NCBI GenBank assembly: GCA_958295665.1 | Contig: OY282560.1 | Coordinates: forward strand, 267,941,315-268,005,314 | Length of the DNA: 64,000 nt | Direction: 5' to 3' | DNA from: Tipula vernalis | Lineage: Eukaryota > Arthropoda > Insecta > Diptera > Tipulidae | Shown here: positions 47,006-58,227 of the stretch, in pieces | Layout of the letters: every line of letters begins with the position of its first letter | Position numbering within the stretch: the stretch's first letter is position 1 | Notes under the pieces: model-generated | The model's input: the letters and a program-made list of their open reading frames with translations, nothing else | The model's database searches: none | What the model was told of the DNA's origin: nothing | Made by a program: the position numbers and the translations under genes

Positions 47006-48080
47006 ATGTTCCTTACAAAATATTTTCGTACATTTCGCGAAGCATTAACGTTACTTTACAGTTATACTAGTAAATCAAATAGTTTTACAATTATTTTTGA
47101 AAAGTAAACAAGTCATTTCTAGTTTTGTTACAATTAAATTTGTAAAGATGAGAGCCATTACAACTTTTCGGAATGAATGCTAAACATATCTTACTGCAAT
47201 GTCTTCCCTTAATTTATAAATAATTAGACTTGGAAGAAATATTTGTATGGCACTTTGTAATTAGGTATCAGTGAAGGCTTTTCTAAAGCAAGATTTTTTT
47301 AAGAACTCATGTTGGAAACACATGGATCTCCTCATTCAAAACTTACGTTATTATTCTGTATTATTATTAGCACAAGTTTTTTCAAAGATGTATTTAGTAA
47401 AAATGGTGAATATTTGTGCAGAATTTGTTTGATATATTGAAGTTTAAAAAAATTAGATTATTAAAGGTAATTTTTAGACTTTTATAAACTTAAAATAGGG
47501 GGATTACTGGGATTAATTCAAGCGAATTTGTAAAATTATCCACAATTCTTTTTTACAATTGATAAACATTTTCTTTTCTAAAAGGACAAATTTAATAAAA
47601 TATTACTTAAATTTCATTGTAAGTTTGGCTTTGCACATAAATTGAGAATACGAAAAGAAATTTGTTCGATTTACGAATTATCCACTAATTATACAATCCA
47701 CACCCTACAAAATAGGTGCTCATTTAACGAAAATGTTGTTAAATTTATAAATTGTGTTTCACGACGCAAAGTTCATAAAAATAACAGAATTATTTGTAAA
47801 ATGAAAAAGTGGATAAGTACGCTCCGTTATTTTTACACAGAAACTTGTAAAATTATGTTACAATTTCACGGGCAAACATTACTAATTTTTCTGTAAATCT
47901 GGATTTGCATTGAAATCGGAGTTACCAATTGAAATTTGTTTTATTTACGAATGCTTCGTTAAATCTACGATGAAAACCTTACAAAGTAGGTGTTAATTTA
48001 ACCAAAACTTCGTTATATTTACAAATTTTGTTTTACGATGCCAAATTTGTAAATAAAACAGAATTATTTTTTTGAGTGCG

Positions 48081-49130
48081 TATTATTATAATTTATTATG
48101 GCATTACCTATTGTCGGCGCTACCACTACTAGACTAAAAATGATAATTGTTGTGTACGGTAACCACAACTTGAATATGACGTTACAATATTTAGAGGATG
48201 CAGAGCAAGAACGAGTAGATTACTTCCCTCCACCTTTGATTAGGGCACATGAGTTGTTTTCGGTCTAGCTGATCTACGGAGAGAACCTTCATCAGTTTCA
48301 GATGGTGTATTTTTGGTCGTATATTTGTCTGTATAATTTCTTGTGTTACGGTTGATGATGGACCAGTGGTTGATTGTATAGTGCCTGATGTCGATGGTTG
48401 AATATCATCACATCAACGTTGAATAATTGAGTTGATGGAACGTCTTCCGAGTTGACGAATCGATTGAGGTTCATGTAGCGGAATGGTAGTTCTATTGTTC
48501 ATCGGTTGCTTGACTTCGCAACTGATCAATATGACGTCTCATTGAGTAGCCTTGTTCAGTCTCTACAACATAAGAAACAGGGCCTATTGTTCTTGTAATA
48601 GAAGCAGGTATCCATTGTGGACTATGACGAGTTTTCGAGGATGGTCGGGGTGAAGATGATCGAAGAAAGTTCGAATACGACGATTGAATAAGAGTTGCGT
48701 AATTCCTCGCTAGTATCTTCATTCTCACGACAGCCGGATGAGCAGTAGGTAGAGCGGGCAAAACTTGTGAACGGTGACATGGTGGAATTATTACTCTATA
48801 TCCTCAAAGAAGGCATCCTTTAAATGTACTCACATCGGCAGGTCCAACCCAAAACGGCTGGAACTATTCTTCGGGTTTACACTCTGGTCAGCCCTGCAGT
48901 GTCTACCGAAGGATTTGCGAAAGAACTGGATCTTTGGTTGTCGAAGCGACAATGTTACCTGCATGGACAGTCGGCTTGTCTACCGTATCTATAAGCAGCA
49001 CCACTTCTTCCTCTGTGACGATCGTAGTGCTCGGAAAGGGAAGTCTACTAAGACCATTAGTCTTTCCCACATTATTCCCGGCACGGTAGACGAGTTTGAA
49101 TGTGTAATCATTTAGGAAAGTACTCCGACG
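48081..49130 (-). pseudogene. Ty3/Gypsy-like pol 3' end, integrase core deleted, with LTR start
   Basis: Minus strand, right to left: the end of RNase H (NNVGKTNGLSRLPF), an integrase zinc-finger region (GYRVIIPPCHRSQVLPALPT, VRMKILARNY), then directly the GPY/F end (QWIPASITRTIGPVSYVVET, RRHIDQLR). The integrase catalytic core is absent between them. The protein tail (to 48210) ends at a purine tract aaaggtggagggaag, and an LTR begins TGTAACG at 48186, cut off at 48080 by the CACTA-like element. The TGTAACG start matches the two solo LTRs. Inactive. Confidence 0.65.
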
Positions 49131-49697
49131 AATTATTCTCGGCGATAGAATCTGTGTAGTTGGAACATCTGTGGTAAAACGACCGAGGAGCGGCTGGGCC
49201 CGTCACAATAACGAACTCTCGACCTTAGAGAAAATCGTGTAACTTCTTCACTGGTTTTGTTCCCGGTGGTGATGTATTGTATAATGGTAGACTGTAAATG
49301 TTAATTCCAAAATGTTAATCAGATTCCGTTGGAAATCGACCAATTACTTCGGTCTAAAAAGACTAAAGTATTGAAATCCTGTCAAAAATGACCAAAAATT
49401 TGGTGGGTCCAAAACCACTTTTCTGGACGTTTTGAAAGTCTCTGAGTCCAAAAAGCAAAAAAATAAATGTCCGTCTGTCTGGACGCCTGGTGGTCTGTAC
49501 CTATAGTATCTCGAGAACTGCTTGTCCGATTTAGAATTTTGTACGCCAATCTGTTTCTATGGTCAAGGCGGAGATTTGAAAAGCTTTTGGGACCTGTACA
49601 TCAAGAGGGTCGGGTACCTTACCTGCCATACAAATTGTTATGTAATTGCACACAAATATTGCTTAAGACTTAATAAAGGTCACTGGTAATATCTCAA
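49131..49697. other. Unassigned moderately GC-rich stretch
   Basis: It follows the Gypsy pol fragment and holds gtccgtctgtctggacgcct and tctcgagaactgcttgtccg, phrases that occur in many dispersed insect repeats. No frame is convincing. Confidence 0.35.
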
Positions 49698-49760
49698 ACC
49701 TCAAATTGAACCTTTTATATTTCAAATTGAACCTTTTACATTTCAAATTGAACCTTTAGC
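49698..49760. repeat. Three 21-bp tandem units
   Basis: tcaaattgaaccttttacat and close variants are repeated three times just before the 109-bp array. Confidence 0.75.
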
Positions 49761-49773
49761 AAATTATATGAAT

Positions 49774-50199
49774 GGCCAGTTAGGATGAAACTTATCTATT
49801 TCTAAACGGATTTTATTCAAATTTGACATCCACTTTGGAAATGAGATTCTAAAATGATTTTTGGATGAAGTTTTGGAAAATGGGCAAGTATGATGGAACT
49901 TGCCTATTTCTCAACCATTTATGATGAAATTCGCCTTGTGCATTAGGAATTGGATTCTAAAATGATTTTTGGATAAAGTTCTGGAATATGGCAAGTACGA
50001 TGGATCTTGCCTATTTCTCAAACGAATATGATGAAGTTTGACATGTGCGTTAGAAATGGGATTCTAAAATGATTTTTGGATGAAGTTCTGATGGAATGTG
50101 CCTATTTCTCAACCGATTATGATGAGATTCGGCATGTACATTGGAAATAGGATTTTAAAATGATTTTTTGAAAAAGTTCTGGAATATGGCCAAGTACGA
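49774..50199. repeat. 109-bp tandem repeat array, continues after the retroelement
   Basis: Units start ggccaagtacgatggaac(tt) at 49774, 49883, 49990, about 50091 (its start missing) and 50187. Each contains cctatttctcaaccgattat, gacatgtgcattag and attctaaaatgatttttgga. The last unit is interrupted at 50200 by the 0.7 kb retroelement and resumes at 50967. Confidence 0.85.
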
Positions 50200-50966
50200 T
50201 TATTATTATTATTATTATTAATTGGGGGGGCCATGCGGGCGATCAGCCACTTCGCACTGCGACCTAAAAGATCTATTGTGCTGGCCCCTGCTTAATTATC
50301 CGTCCAGTCAATATTCAGGTTCTTAATGAACCTGACAATATTGCCTCCCGGTGCGTGATACATACTATCTGGGCTTATTGCTCTCCCTCCTAGATGTTTA
50401 CTACAGCATGTAGTTCCGCTAGAAAGACGGTAGCATTGGAGCTCAAGGACCTCGAGAGGGTTGTCCCACTCCCGTATATTCCTACTCCTGCCCCGTATTC
50501 CGTTTGATTTTACTCTTACGAGTTGCTGGGAATTGCAAATCACCTGTAGGTCACCCAGCTATACTACAGGAAGGCTAAATAAAACTGGAGGGTGCCTGGT
50601 ATCCAGAGTCCGCATATTTTGGGCTGATTAACCTATCAGCCATTCATCTTTTGGCATATGCTGTTCCACCTTAGATTAGGGTTTTTTGTCAAGGTTTTCT
50701 CCTTTAGCGCCGTACTTTAGCCTGTGCCAAATGGCCTAAAATGTGCCAAGTGGCCTTAGTTACCAGTGGTTGCCACGAGGAGGCAGTACGTACACTTGCG
50801 AATTGTGAACAGGTTAGCCCTTACACAATTGTACCCATCACGTAGCTGCCTAATGACAAGACCAGAACAGCCCACGTGATGCGCACCCTACTGGAAGGTT
50901 ACGGAGCTGGTAGATTAATCTACTCAACTTTGATCCCCCCCTCCAATAGACGCCAAACCACCGGCC
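50200..50966 (-). mobile_element. 0.7 kb retroelement, copy 3 (most complete, 767 bp)
   Basis: A perfect 13-base duplication, ggccaagtacgat, flanks it (50187-50199 and 50967-50979). On the minus strand it starts ggtggtttggcgtctattgg and ends in a (TAA)n tail (attattatt run at 50200-50220 on the plus strand). A TAA tail and 13-bp duplication are seen with I- and R1-related LINEs. It contains the short conserved frame (50543-50292), the palindrome gtagattaatctac (50905-50935 area) and a G run near its 3' end. Confidence 0.85.
50292..50543 (-). CDS. Short conserved frame of the 0.7 kb retroelement, copy 3
   Basis: 83 codons from an internal Met: [57 protein letters not shown] and ending NLNIDWTDN. 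Upstream codons (MRTLD-type) are in frame only after a shift. Agreement with copy 1 is spread along the whole frame. Confidence 0.4.
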   Translation of the reverse strand: MICNSQQLVRVKSNGIRGRSRNIREWDNPLEVLELQCYRLSSGTTCCSKHLGGRAISPDSMYHAPGGNIVRFIKNLNIDWTDN

Positions 50967-50984
50967 AAGTACGATGGAACTTGT

Positions 50985-52918
50985 GGATAATTGTGGCAAG
51001 TTATCTTACCTTTCTACAATATTTCGTTACAATTTACAGATGAGAAAATCGAATTGTGATATAAATTCTAAGCAGAACAATTTATTTCAAGATAAGTTTG
51101 AATTCAATTTGTTTATGTAACTAATTCTAACACTAATTATTAAATTCATTTTCAGTTGGTTTGATTTTAGCTGAATTTGAACAGATTTGTTCATAATCGC
51201 GTTATTTAACTTGAAAACTAATTTTAATCGATTAGGTAAATAGGTAAAATTTCTGCACAGAAAATCTTTTGATCTAATTACAGGGTTAACATTTTTATTT
51301 GTAAAGAAGTGTTTTATAAATAATAATGTTTTAATTAAAACGATTTGTCAAGAGAATTACCTTGCGTTAAAATAAAAATATAGAAAAAGAATAGGAATTC
51401 AAGGTGTTCAATTTTGCATGTAATTTGTTGTTTTAAAAATGTTTCTTTCTTCGGCCACCCAGTATTATTTAGTATGAGTCAACGTCTTTATTAATATAAA
51501 TTTAAAGAACACATTAAACTTTTATGTATGAATATTTGTGCTAAGAAACTGTCAAAGCCGCATTCATCATATTTAATTACATAATTTATTTCGAACATAT
51601 TTTAGATTTGTAAATAATTTTTTTATTACATTTCCCTCTTCAACCTTTTCCATTCTTTATAAAATACGAATATCATATAAAAATTGATGACACTAAACTA
51701 CAAAACACAACATTTTACCAATTAACATTTATTTTTTATCGTTCAGTCGGCTTATACAATTACACCAACAACTGTATTTGTAATAAAGCTACTCTTAAAT
51801 AATAAATGGAATGAAATTGACTTACTAGTTGAAAAGGAAGTGACGTTTCGAATATTATTTTATAAAAATCAGTAAGTATGTAAAAATACAAATCTAATTA
51901 TATAAATTAGAAAAAGCCGACCGGATATTCTCGTTCATAATAACGATAATTTTATTGTACATACATACATACAAAACAACAAAAAATTGCCCCAAAATTA
52001 TGTTACGTCGAGTATGTACGAGAATTTCTGCTAAACTAAAATTATTTGGTTTGATAAGAACACCAAACGAATGTAACAACATACATATGGTACATATCTA
52101 CATACAATACCTATGTGCTGTGGTTATTTTTTGTTTTTGTATTTTTTTTTTTTGTTCCGTGGTTGCAAATTTTTAATTTTAATGATAAAGTGAAAAGATG
52201 GGAATTTTGGTTTTTATATGCATGTATAATTGTCCATATTTGTATTTGATATACAACAGATGAGATATAATTTCAGTTGCTAGCTATTATAAAAATTGTT
52301 TAGCGAAACAAATTTTGTACAACTAATATATAAACCATAACGAATACTTAAGAAATTAACAAATTATTAAAATATGAAGGCATGATCACAACAATTTAGT
52401 TGAATTGTATTTATTTTTAATTTCGTATGAACTTGTAAACTTAATATTTACTTGTATTTACACCGATTTATTGACAGATGTTTAATTACTGAAAAAACAG
52501 TAGATTCATATCTTATTCTCATAAAAAGCTCGACAGGTTGTCATTATTCATCAAGAACTTTTAGTTGCAGTGGTTATTTCTAATTAATCGCGTTTGCGCA
52601 ATATTTGCAATTTTTTGCCCTTGTGGCGTGTGTGTTCCTACACCACAAGCCAATCATTCCTAGATTCTTATTAAATCATAATAAAATTGAAATTTCAAAT
52701 TATTTCGCACATTGTACATTTTATTATTAGAAATACTTAGAAATGTACAAGATACATTTTTATAGCAACGGAATATCTCATCTGCCGCAAAATAAAACTT
52801 AAATAAACTTAAATATGTATAAAAATAACGAATAACATCAATAAAAAATAAGTGTTGTGTGTTCTTGTATTAAGCAGTGCTACTTGCCGTGCAGAGCGTA
52901 ACGGCAAGTTTCCTCCAC
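50985..52918. other. Very AT-rich spacer, nothing recognised
   Basis: Two kilobases without a supported gene or repeat. Homopolymer runs occur (for example 52141-52152). The palindrome ttgccgtgcagagcgtaacggcaa lies at 52884-52908, next to the following element. Confidence 0.5.
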
Positions 52919-52920
52919 CA

Positions 52921-55385
52921 CACGGAAAAAACTAGGCTTGTTATCAGGAAGAAAACGGATTTTTAATTGAAGAAAATGTACTTTTTCTTCATTTAAAAGC
53001 TAATTTTCTAATTTCTTTCGAGTTTTTCTCCATGTAAGATTTGTGTTTCTTGCTATGATAAAAAATTTCTTGAGTTAAGATTTGTTGCTTAATTTTAATC
53101 TTAGATTTAGTTTCTGGCATCTATAACTGGTCAAAATTCTTGATTGAAGAAAAAAAAACAACGAATGGAGAAAAATATGATTGGTTTATTTCCAATTGTT
53201 CTTGCAGCTAGCAATAGTCCCTTTTCTCAATCTATATCGTCCAATTTTCTTGATGAAGACAAAAGCAATTTCTTTATTCAAGAAACTATTGAAAACTAAA
53301 ATATAAGATTGAATTTTTCTTAAAACTAGAAATGGAAACTTTTCTTAAAATATACTATCCAATTTTCTTGAAATCACCCATTTTAAAAATACAACATTTT
53401 CTTAATATGTTCTTCAATTTATTTTATCAATAATTATATTTAATTTTTCATCATACTTTCCGGATGTCCTGAAACCCGAAATGGTTCGAATTTTTGTTAT
53501 TTTTCAATATCGAACTAATTGCTTTGACTTTCGTCAAATATATTTCTATAGTAGCATTCAATAATAAACGACTATCGTTAATTATACTTATCAGATCACC
53601 ACCAAATTAAAAATCAAGAGAAGATTCTTTTTATTTAAGATGAACATTCGCAGCATATACAAGTTGTATTGATTAAAGTCAAAGAGTCAAAGTAGCGTTG
53701 TTGAGATCGAAACGGGTTTGAATTCCAGCAGTGATCGAGTAAACTTAATTTGTATACATTTTAGAAAATAGTATATTAAATGTTCACTCCCTGGTCCATA
53801 TATACAATTTACATTTACACTACAATTTTTAATCCATATTTACAATTATATTACCACGAAATGGTGGTGAAAAATAATAATTAAAAGTGACAAATTATAT
53901 TAAATAAATAAAATAAAATTTAATAAATAATTTAAAATAAATAAATTTAACGGGGTTATACAATACACACCTATGTTGAATGTCTAGAAATTTGATTATC
54001 CGACATAATATTAAGGTTCAGAATATGGAATAGTTTGAAAGCGTTATCTTAAGCGATGTTATATAAAAATCACACTTTTCATTCGAACAAAAATTTCTTA
54101 ATCTGAGAGAACATTTTTAATACAAGAAATTATTTCTTAATATGAAAAACTTATTTCTCATAACAAGAGAACAAAGTATTTCAACTAAGTAAGCCTTTCT
54201 TAAGACGAGAAAAATATCATTAAATTATTATAATTGTACGTATATGTACCATTATATAATGGATGTTCGCACCATAAAAAAATTATTCTATCGCAAACCT
54301 TCGACAGTGAAGAACGTAAAAAAGTTTTTTGTTTTTAAAAGTGTGATTTTGTGAAAATATTATTTTGTTAAAGTGCACAAACTTAGATTTTTTTTATACT
54401 ACGGTGTTTCCACTTCAAAGTGGTGTAAAGTAAAAAAACAGGATTTCTGGAAACATTTAAAAATGTTTTTAATATTTTCTCTCGTCTTGGTCGACATTCA
54501 AATGTCCTATAAATGGAAAACATAAGTATCTCTGTTATTAAATACAAGAGGATTACTTTAAAAAATTAATATTTCCTTATTTTACAGAAAAAAGAAACTG
54601 CCAAAGAAATTTAGTACCTAATATTATAACGATATAACCTTAGCTCTGAGTAAAAATTATTTAATTAAATACATAAAACAAATAATAATCGAAATTATCA
54701 AATTTGTATTGAAATATTTTCTATGTTCATGTACATGTTTATCTAATGGTGAAATAAAAAACAATAAAATAAATTTTCATGTAATTGTATTTTTTTAAAC
54801 AACCATTTCATTCCAAAATAATATAATTTGAAAAAATACTATATTTCTGAAACGAAGAAATATTGCTTAACCACACCTGAAGAAATGCTGAAGAATATTG
54901 AAGTTCCCTGGAAGAAGAAAACCGATGCAAACAAGAAAATGCAAACAATAGATTCATAAATGGAAGAAGACCCACGCATTAGATTCACAAATTCATTTCT
55001 GTGGTTAAGAATTAGCTAGTTTCATATAAGAAATAAATCAATTCATACAAGAAAATCCAAAGAAGAAAATGCAGCTTAAATAAAGAAATATTTCTTGCCA
55101 TAAGAATTCTCATTAAAAGAATCGGTTTCTACAAACAAACTTATTTAATTAAACTTAAGAAATAAGAATTAACCATGAAGAAAAACCATATTCTCTGTGT
55201 AATAACGTTTTCTTGTATCAAGAAATTAGTTTTCTCATTTCAAATAAATGAAGATTATTTTAATATTGTAGAAAAATTTCAAATTGAGAAATGAAAAATT
55301 TGTGGTGAGAAGAATTTCTTGAATCTGTACAAATTTTCTTGAATTAATCGGTTTTTTCTTCATATTAGAAATTATTTTTTCCGTG
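52921..55385. mobile_element. Large CACTA-like element 2 (2.47 kb) with sub-terminal repeats
   Basis: The ends are inverted: CACGGAAAAAACTAGG at 52921 and TTATTTTTTCCGTG ending at 55385, with ca on both outer sides (2-bp duplication). The outer 500-1,300 bp at both sides are packed with attttcttga / tcaagaaaat variants (for example tttattcaagaaactattg at 53270, aagaaattatttcttaat at 54130, attttcttgaattaat at 55330). No coding sequence is visible. The architecture matches element 1 at 43.7 kb, with different end and repeat sequences. Confidence 0.55.
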
Positions 55386-55599
55386 CATTGTGAAACATCT
55401 TCAGTGGCCTAAATGTATCCACACGTTAATTAACGTGCCTTAGGCATACGCGAGCAAACTACACCTCGTGTAACAGAGTGGCGATAGACACGCGTGTACC
55501 ATGTGCCCAGCCGCCATGTTCATCAGGACGTTATCCGGTTACACGCACGCCTGAACACGCCAAAAACTGGTGACCCACCTTCTGGTTCTGTTGCTACGT
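55386..55599. other. GC-richer block between element 2 and LINE E
   Basis: It is less AT-rich than the surroundings (acacctcgtgtaacagagtgg, acacgcgtgtaccatgtgcc). It may be the target DNA of element 2 or the start of LINE E. No frame was assigned. Confidence 0.35.
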
Positions 55600-57415
55600 A
55601 AGGTAGTGCAACTCCAGTAACAATGCATAATTATCCAGCTGGTGGTATAGTTGCTTATGTGAAAAAAGGCTTTCCGTTTAAGTCTATAGTTAAAAATTTG
55701 GTTACGGCTGATATTTTGCAATTAAACTTCAGTTTAAATTCTGAAGTAATCTGTGTGGTTTGTGTATACCGTTTTAATTTCCACTCAATCAGTGATTTTA
55801 TTATGGAGTTCTCAAACTCAAAAAATTTATTTATACTGGGCGACTTTAACATAAACATTTTAAAGTCTATTTCGGAATTTAATGATGTTAATCAATATTT
55901 ATCAATGATGTCCAGCTTTGGTTTAAATTCTCTAATAAATGAGGCTACTCGAATAACTAAACTGACAGCTACTTGTATTGACCATATTTTTGTTAGAATG
56001 AAACCTCTATCAAAATTATATCTTAAAGCTGAGGTTTGTGACTTACACCTATCCGACCATAATTTAATTTCATTAAAAATTGATATGTTTTCGAATAATA
56101 TCAAAAATTCCAATGAAACGTACAATTAAAAATATTAATTATATTAAATTAAATTCCTTGTTAGTGCAGGACCAACATTTATTAATGTTGCTAGACGATC
56201 CTAATGAGATTTTAAACAAATTTATAAATAATATCACTTCTAAAATTAAAGAATCATCTTATTCTGTCAAAATGCTTTTGAAAGATAGGAAAATTAAGTG
56301 CTGGAAAGTATAAAAGCCTTCTGAAAAGTATAAAAGTCAAAAATAGATTGCTTCTAATTGCCAATAAACATAAAAATAATATTAAACTTCAGAATAGAGT
56401 AAAATTCCTTCAGAGGAAAATTAAGTTAGATATAGCAACCACAAAAGAACAATACCATCAAAATAAATTTCAGCATTCTAAAAAAGATTTAAAAAGCTAA
56501 TGGCGTTTATTGTATGAAATTGTTGGTAAGCAAAAATCATTTCAACCAATTTCTGAAATATTAGATACCAATGGTGTTGTACTAACTGAGTCACTTGACA
56601 TAGCAAACGCTTTTAATGAATATTTTGTTGATGTTTCCATCAACCTCAAATCAAAAATCTCTAGTACATCATATGTACCCAACAGAGATGGTAACTTGCT
56701 AAAACATAATTTTGAGTCTAAGACATTTTTCTTTTCACCAATATCCCCGTCTGAAATTTTGAATTATATCAATAGTTTGGATAATTCCAAATCATCTGGC
56801 ATTGATAATTTAAGTAATTCTTTAATCAAACAAATTGCACCATCTATTGCTTATATGTTGGCCCATATCTTTAATCTCAGCCTTGATCGTAGCATTTTTT
56901 CAGATTGCTTAAAAATTGCTTCAGTGGTACCGTTGTTCAAAAGTAGTAATAAATCAGAGTTAACCAATTATAGGCCTATATCATTACTCTCAGTTTTTTT
57001 CAAAAATATTTGAAAAATGTATTAAAACAAGACTACTACTTTTTCTAAACGAGAGATCATTTTTCTCAAATAAACAATATAGATTTAGAGAAGGACGTAG
57101 CACTGAAACTGCCTTAAATGATTTTCTGAGTACTACAATTGATTCACTAAATGATAACCTTAGTTCGGCGGCTAACTTCATTGATTTGACAAAAGCTTTC
57201 GACACGGTTGATCATGAGCTTTTATTGTATAAGTTAAATTGTGCTGGTATTCGAGGCAGAACTAATGATTGGTTCCGGTCTTATCTTATGAACAGAAAGC
57301 AAACTGTAAAAATCTGTAGAAAAATAGCAGTTTGAGAATGATCCACTGCAGCGTTCCTCAGGGTTCAGTTCTTGGCCCCATATTATTTTTAGTGTACATT
57401 AATTCCTTATTTTTT
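55600..57415 (+). pseudogene. LINE E: CR1/Jockey-group endonuclease-RT fragment
   Basis: Endonuclease part (55623-56129): GGIVAYVKKGFPF, NLFILGDFNINIL, TCIDHIFVRM and LSDHNLISLK. Linker and RT (56510-57013 and, after a frameshift in the T run at 57000, to 57415): SSGIDNLSNSLIKQIAP, SELTNYRPISLLSVF, KIFEKCIKTRLL, STETALNDFL, FIDLTKAFDTVDHELL and GSVLGPILFLVY. The frame ends before the second catalytic (YADD) motif, where a T run and a 240-bp inverted repeat take over. ORF1 is missing. It is different in sequence from LINEs A-D. Confidence 0.8.
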
Positions 57416-57443
57416 TTTAGACTTGAAAGGATATATGATTTTT

Positions 57444-57682
57444 ACTTTATTAATTTTGTTGAATGTTAATTAATTCATGTAATTTATAATTGAATGTTAA
57501 TTAATTCATGTAATTTAATAAATATGCTACCGGTGATTAGTCCTTTTTAAATGTGTTTTTATTAACACTAGAAGTATATTAGTATTTACGAACAGTAATT
57601 CAACGAAACCGACTAACAGATAGAATTCTATTTATTAGAAATTACATGAATTAATTAACATTCAACAAAAAATTAATAAAGT
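57444..57682. repeat. 239-bp element with ~42-bp inverted repeats and an inner duplication
   Basis: actttattaattttgttgaa and onward to tgtaattt (57444-57485) is matched in reverse complement at 57639-57682 with two extra bases. Next to the left arm, ttgaatgttaattaattcat repeats directly (57490-57510). It cuts LINE E at its RT domain. Confidence 0.7.
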
Positions 57683-58079
57683 TAAATTAGCTTACACACA
57701 GAGCAGTGTGAATATCGTGAAGAAGAAAAAATTGTAAGAGCAAATTCCGTCCAACTTATCTGAATGAGCTGTACCAATTCTTCAAGCTCCAGGGACCATT
57801 ATAGATAAAGACTTACACGCGTTCAATCCAAATAAGTAAGTTATTTAAATGTAATTTATTCTAATAGTGGGTAAGATCGCATGTTAGGTTTTAAATTTTT
57901 GAATATTTGTGCTTTATTTCGATTATTTGATCTTTTTAATTGTTTTAACCTACTCGATACTTTTTGTTTTTTAATTAATTTAAATGATTTAAAAATTGGT
58001 AAATATTTTTTGGGTGCTGGGTGGGATTCAATAGGGTAGGCGTTGACCGTTTATAGCCAATTATAAATTGGTTTATACT
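57683..58079. other. Spacer upstream of LINE B
   Basis: AT-rich, no gene. LINE B's 5' end should lie near 58080-58140, where the composition becomes more balanced. Confidence 0.35.
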
Positions 58080-58227
58080 CCAACGTTGCAACTATGTAGA
58101 AACCATCAACTGTCTCTAGTTTACCTCCACGCGGTAGCACCTGGGCAACGTTTGTTTTGCATTTTTAATGTATCACAACGGCTGAACTTCTAGAGGCGAG
58201 TGTAATAACACTATAAAAACCAAAGCA

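Noticed and set aside
48774..49115. 113-codon plus-strand frame
   Set aside because: The minus strand here reads RNase H end and integrase zinc-finger motifs of a Gypsy pol, so this frame is its shadow.
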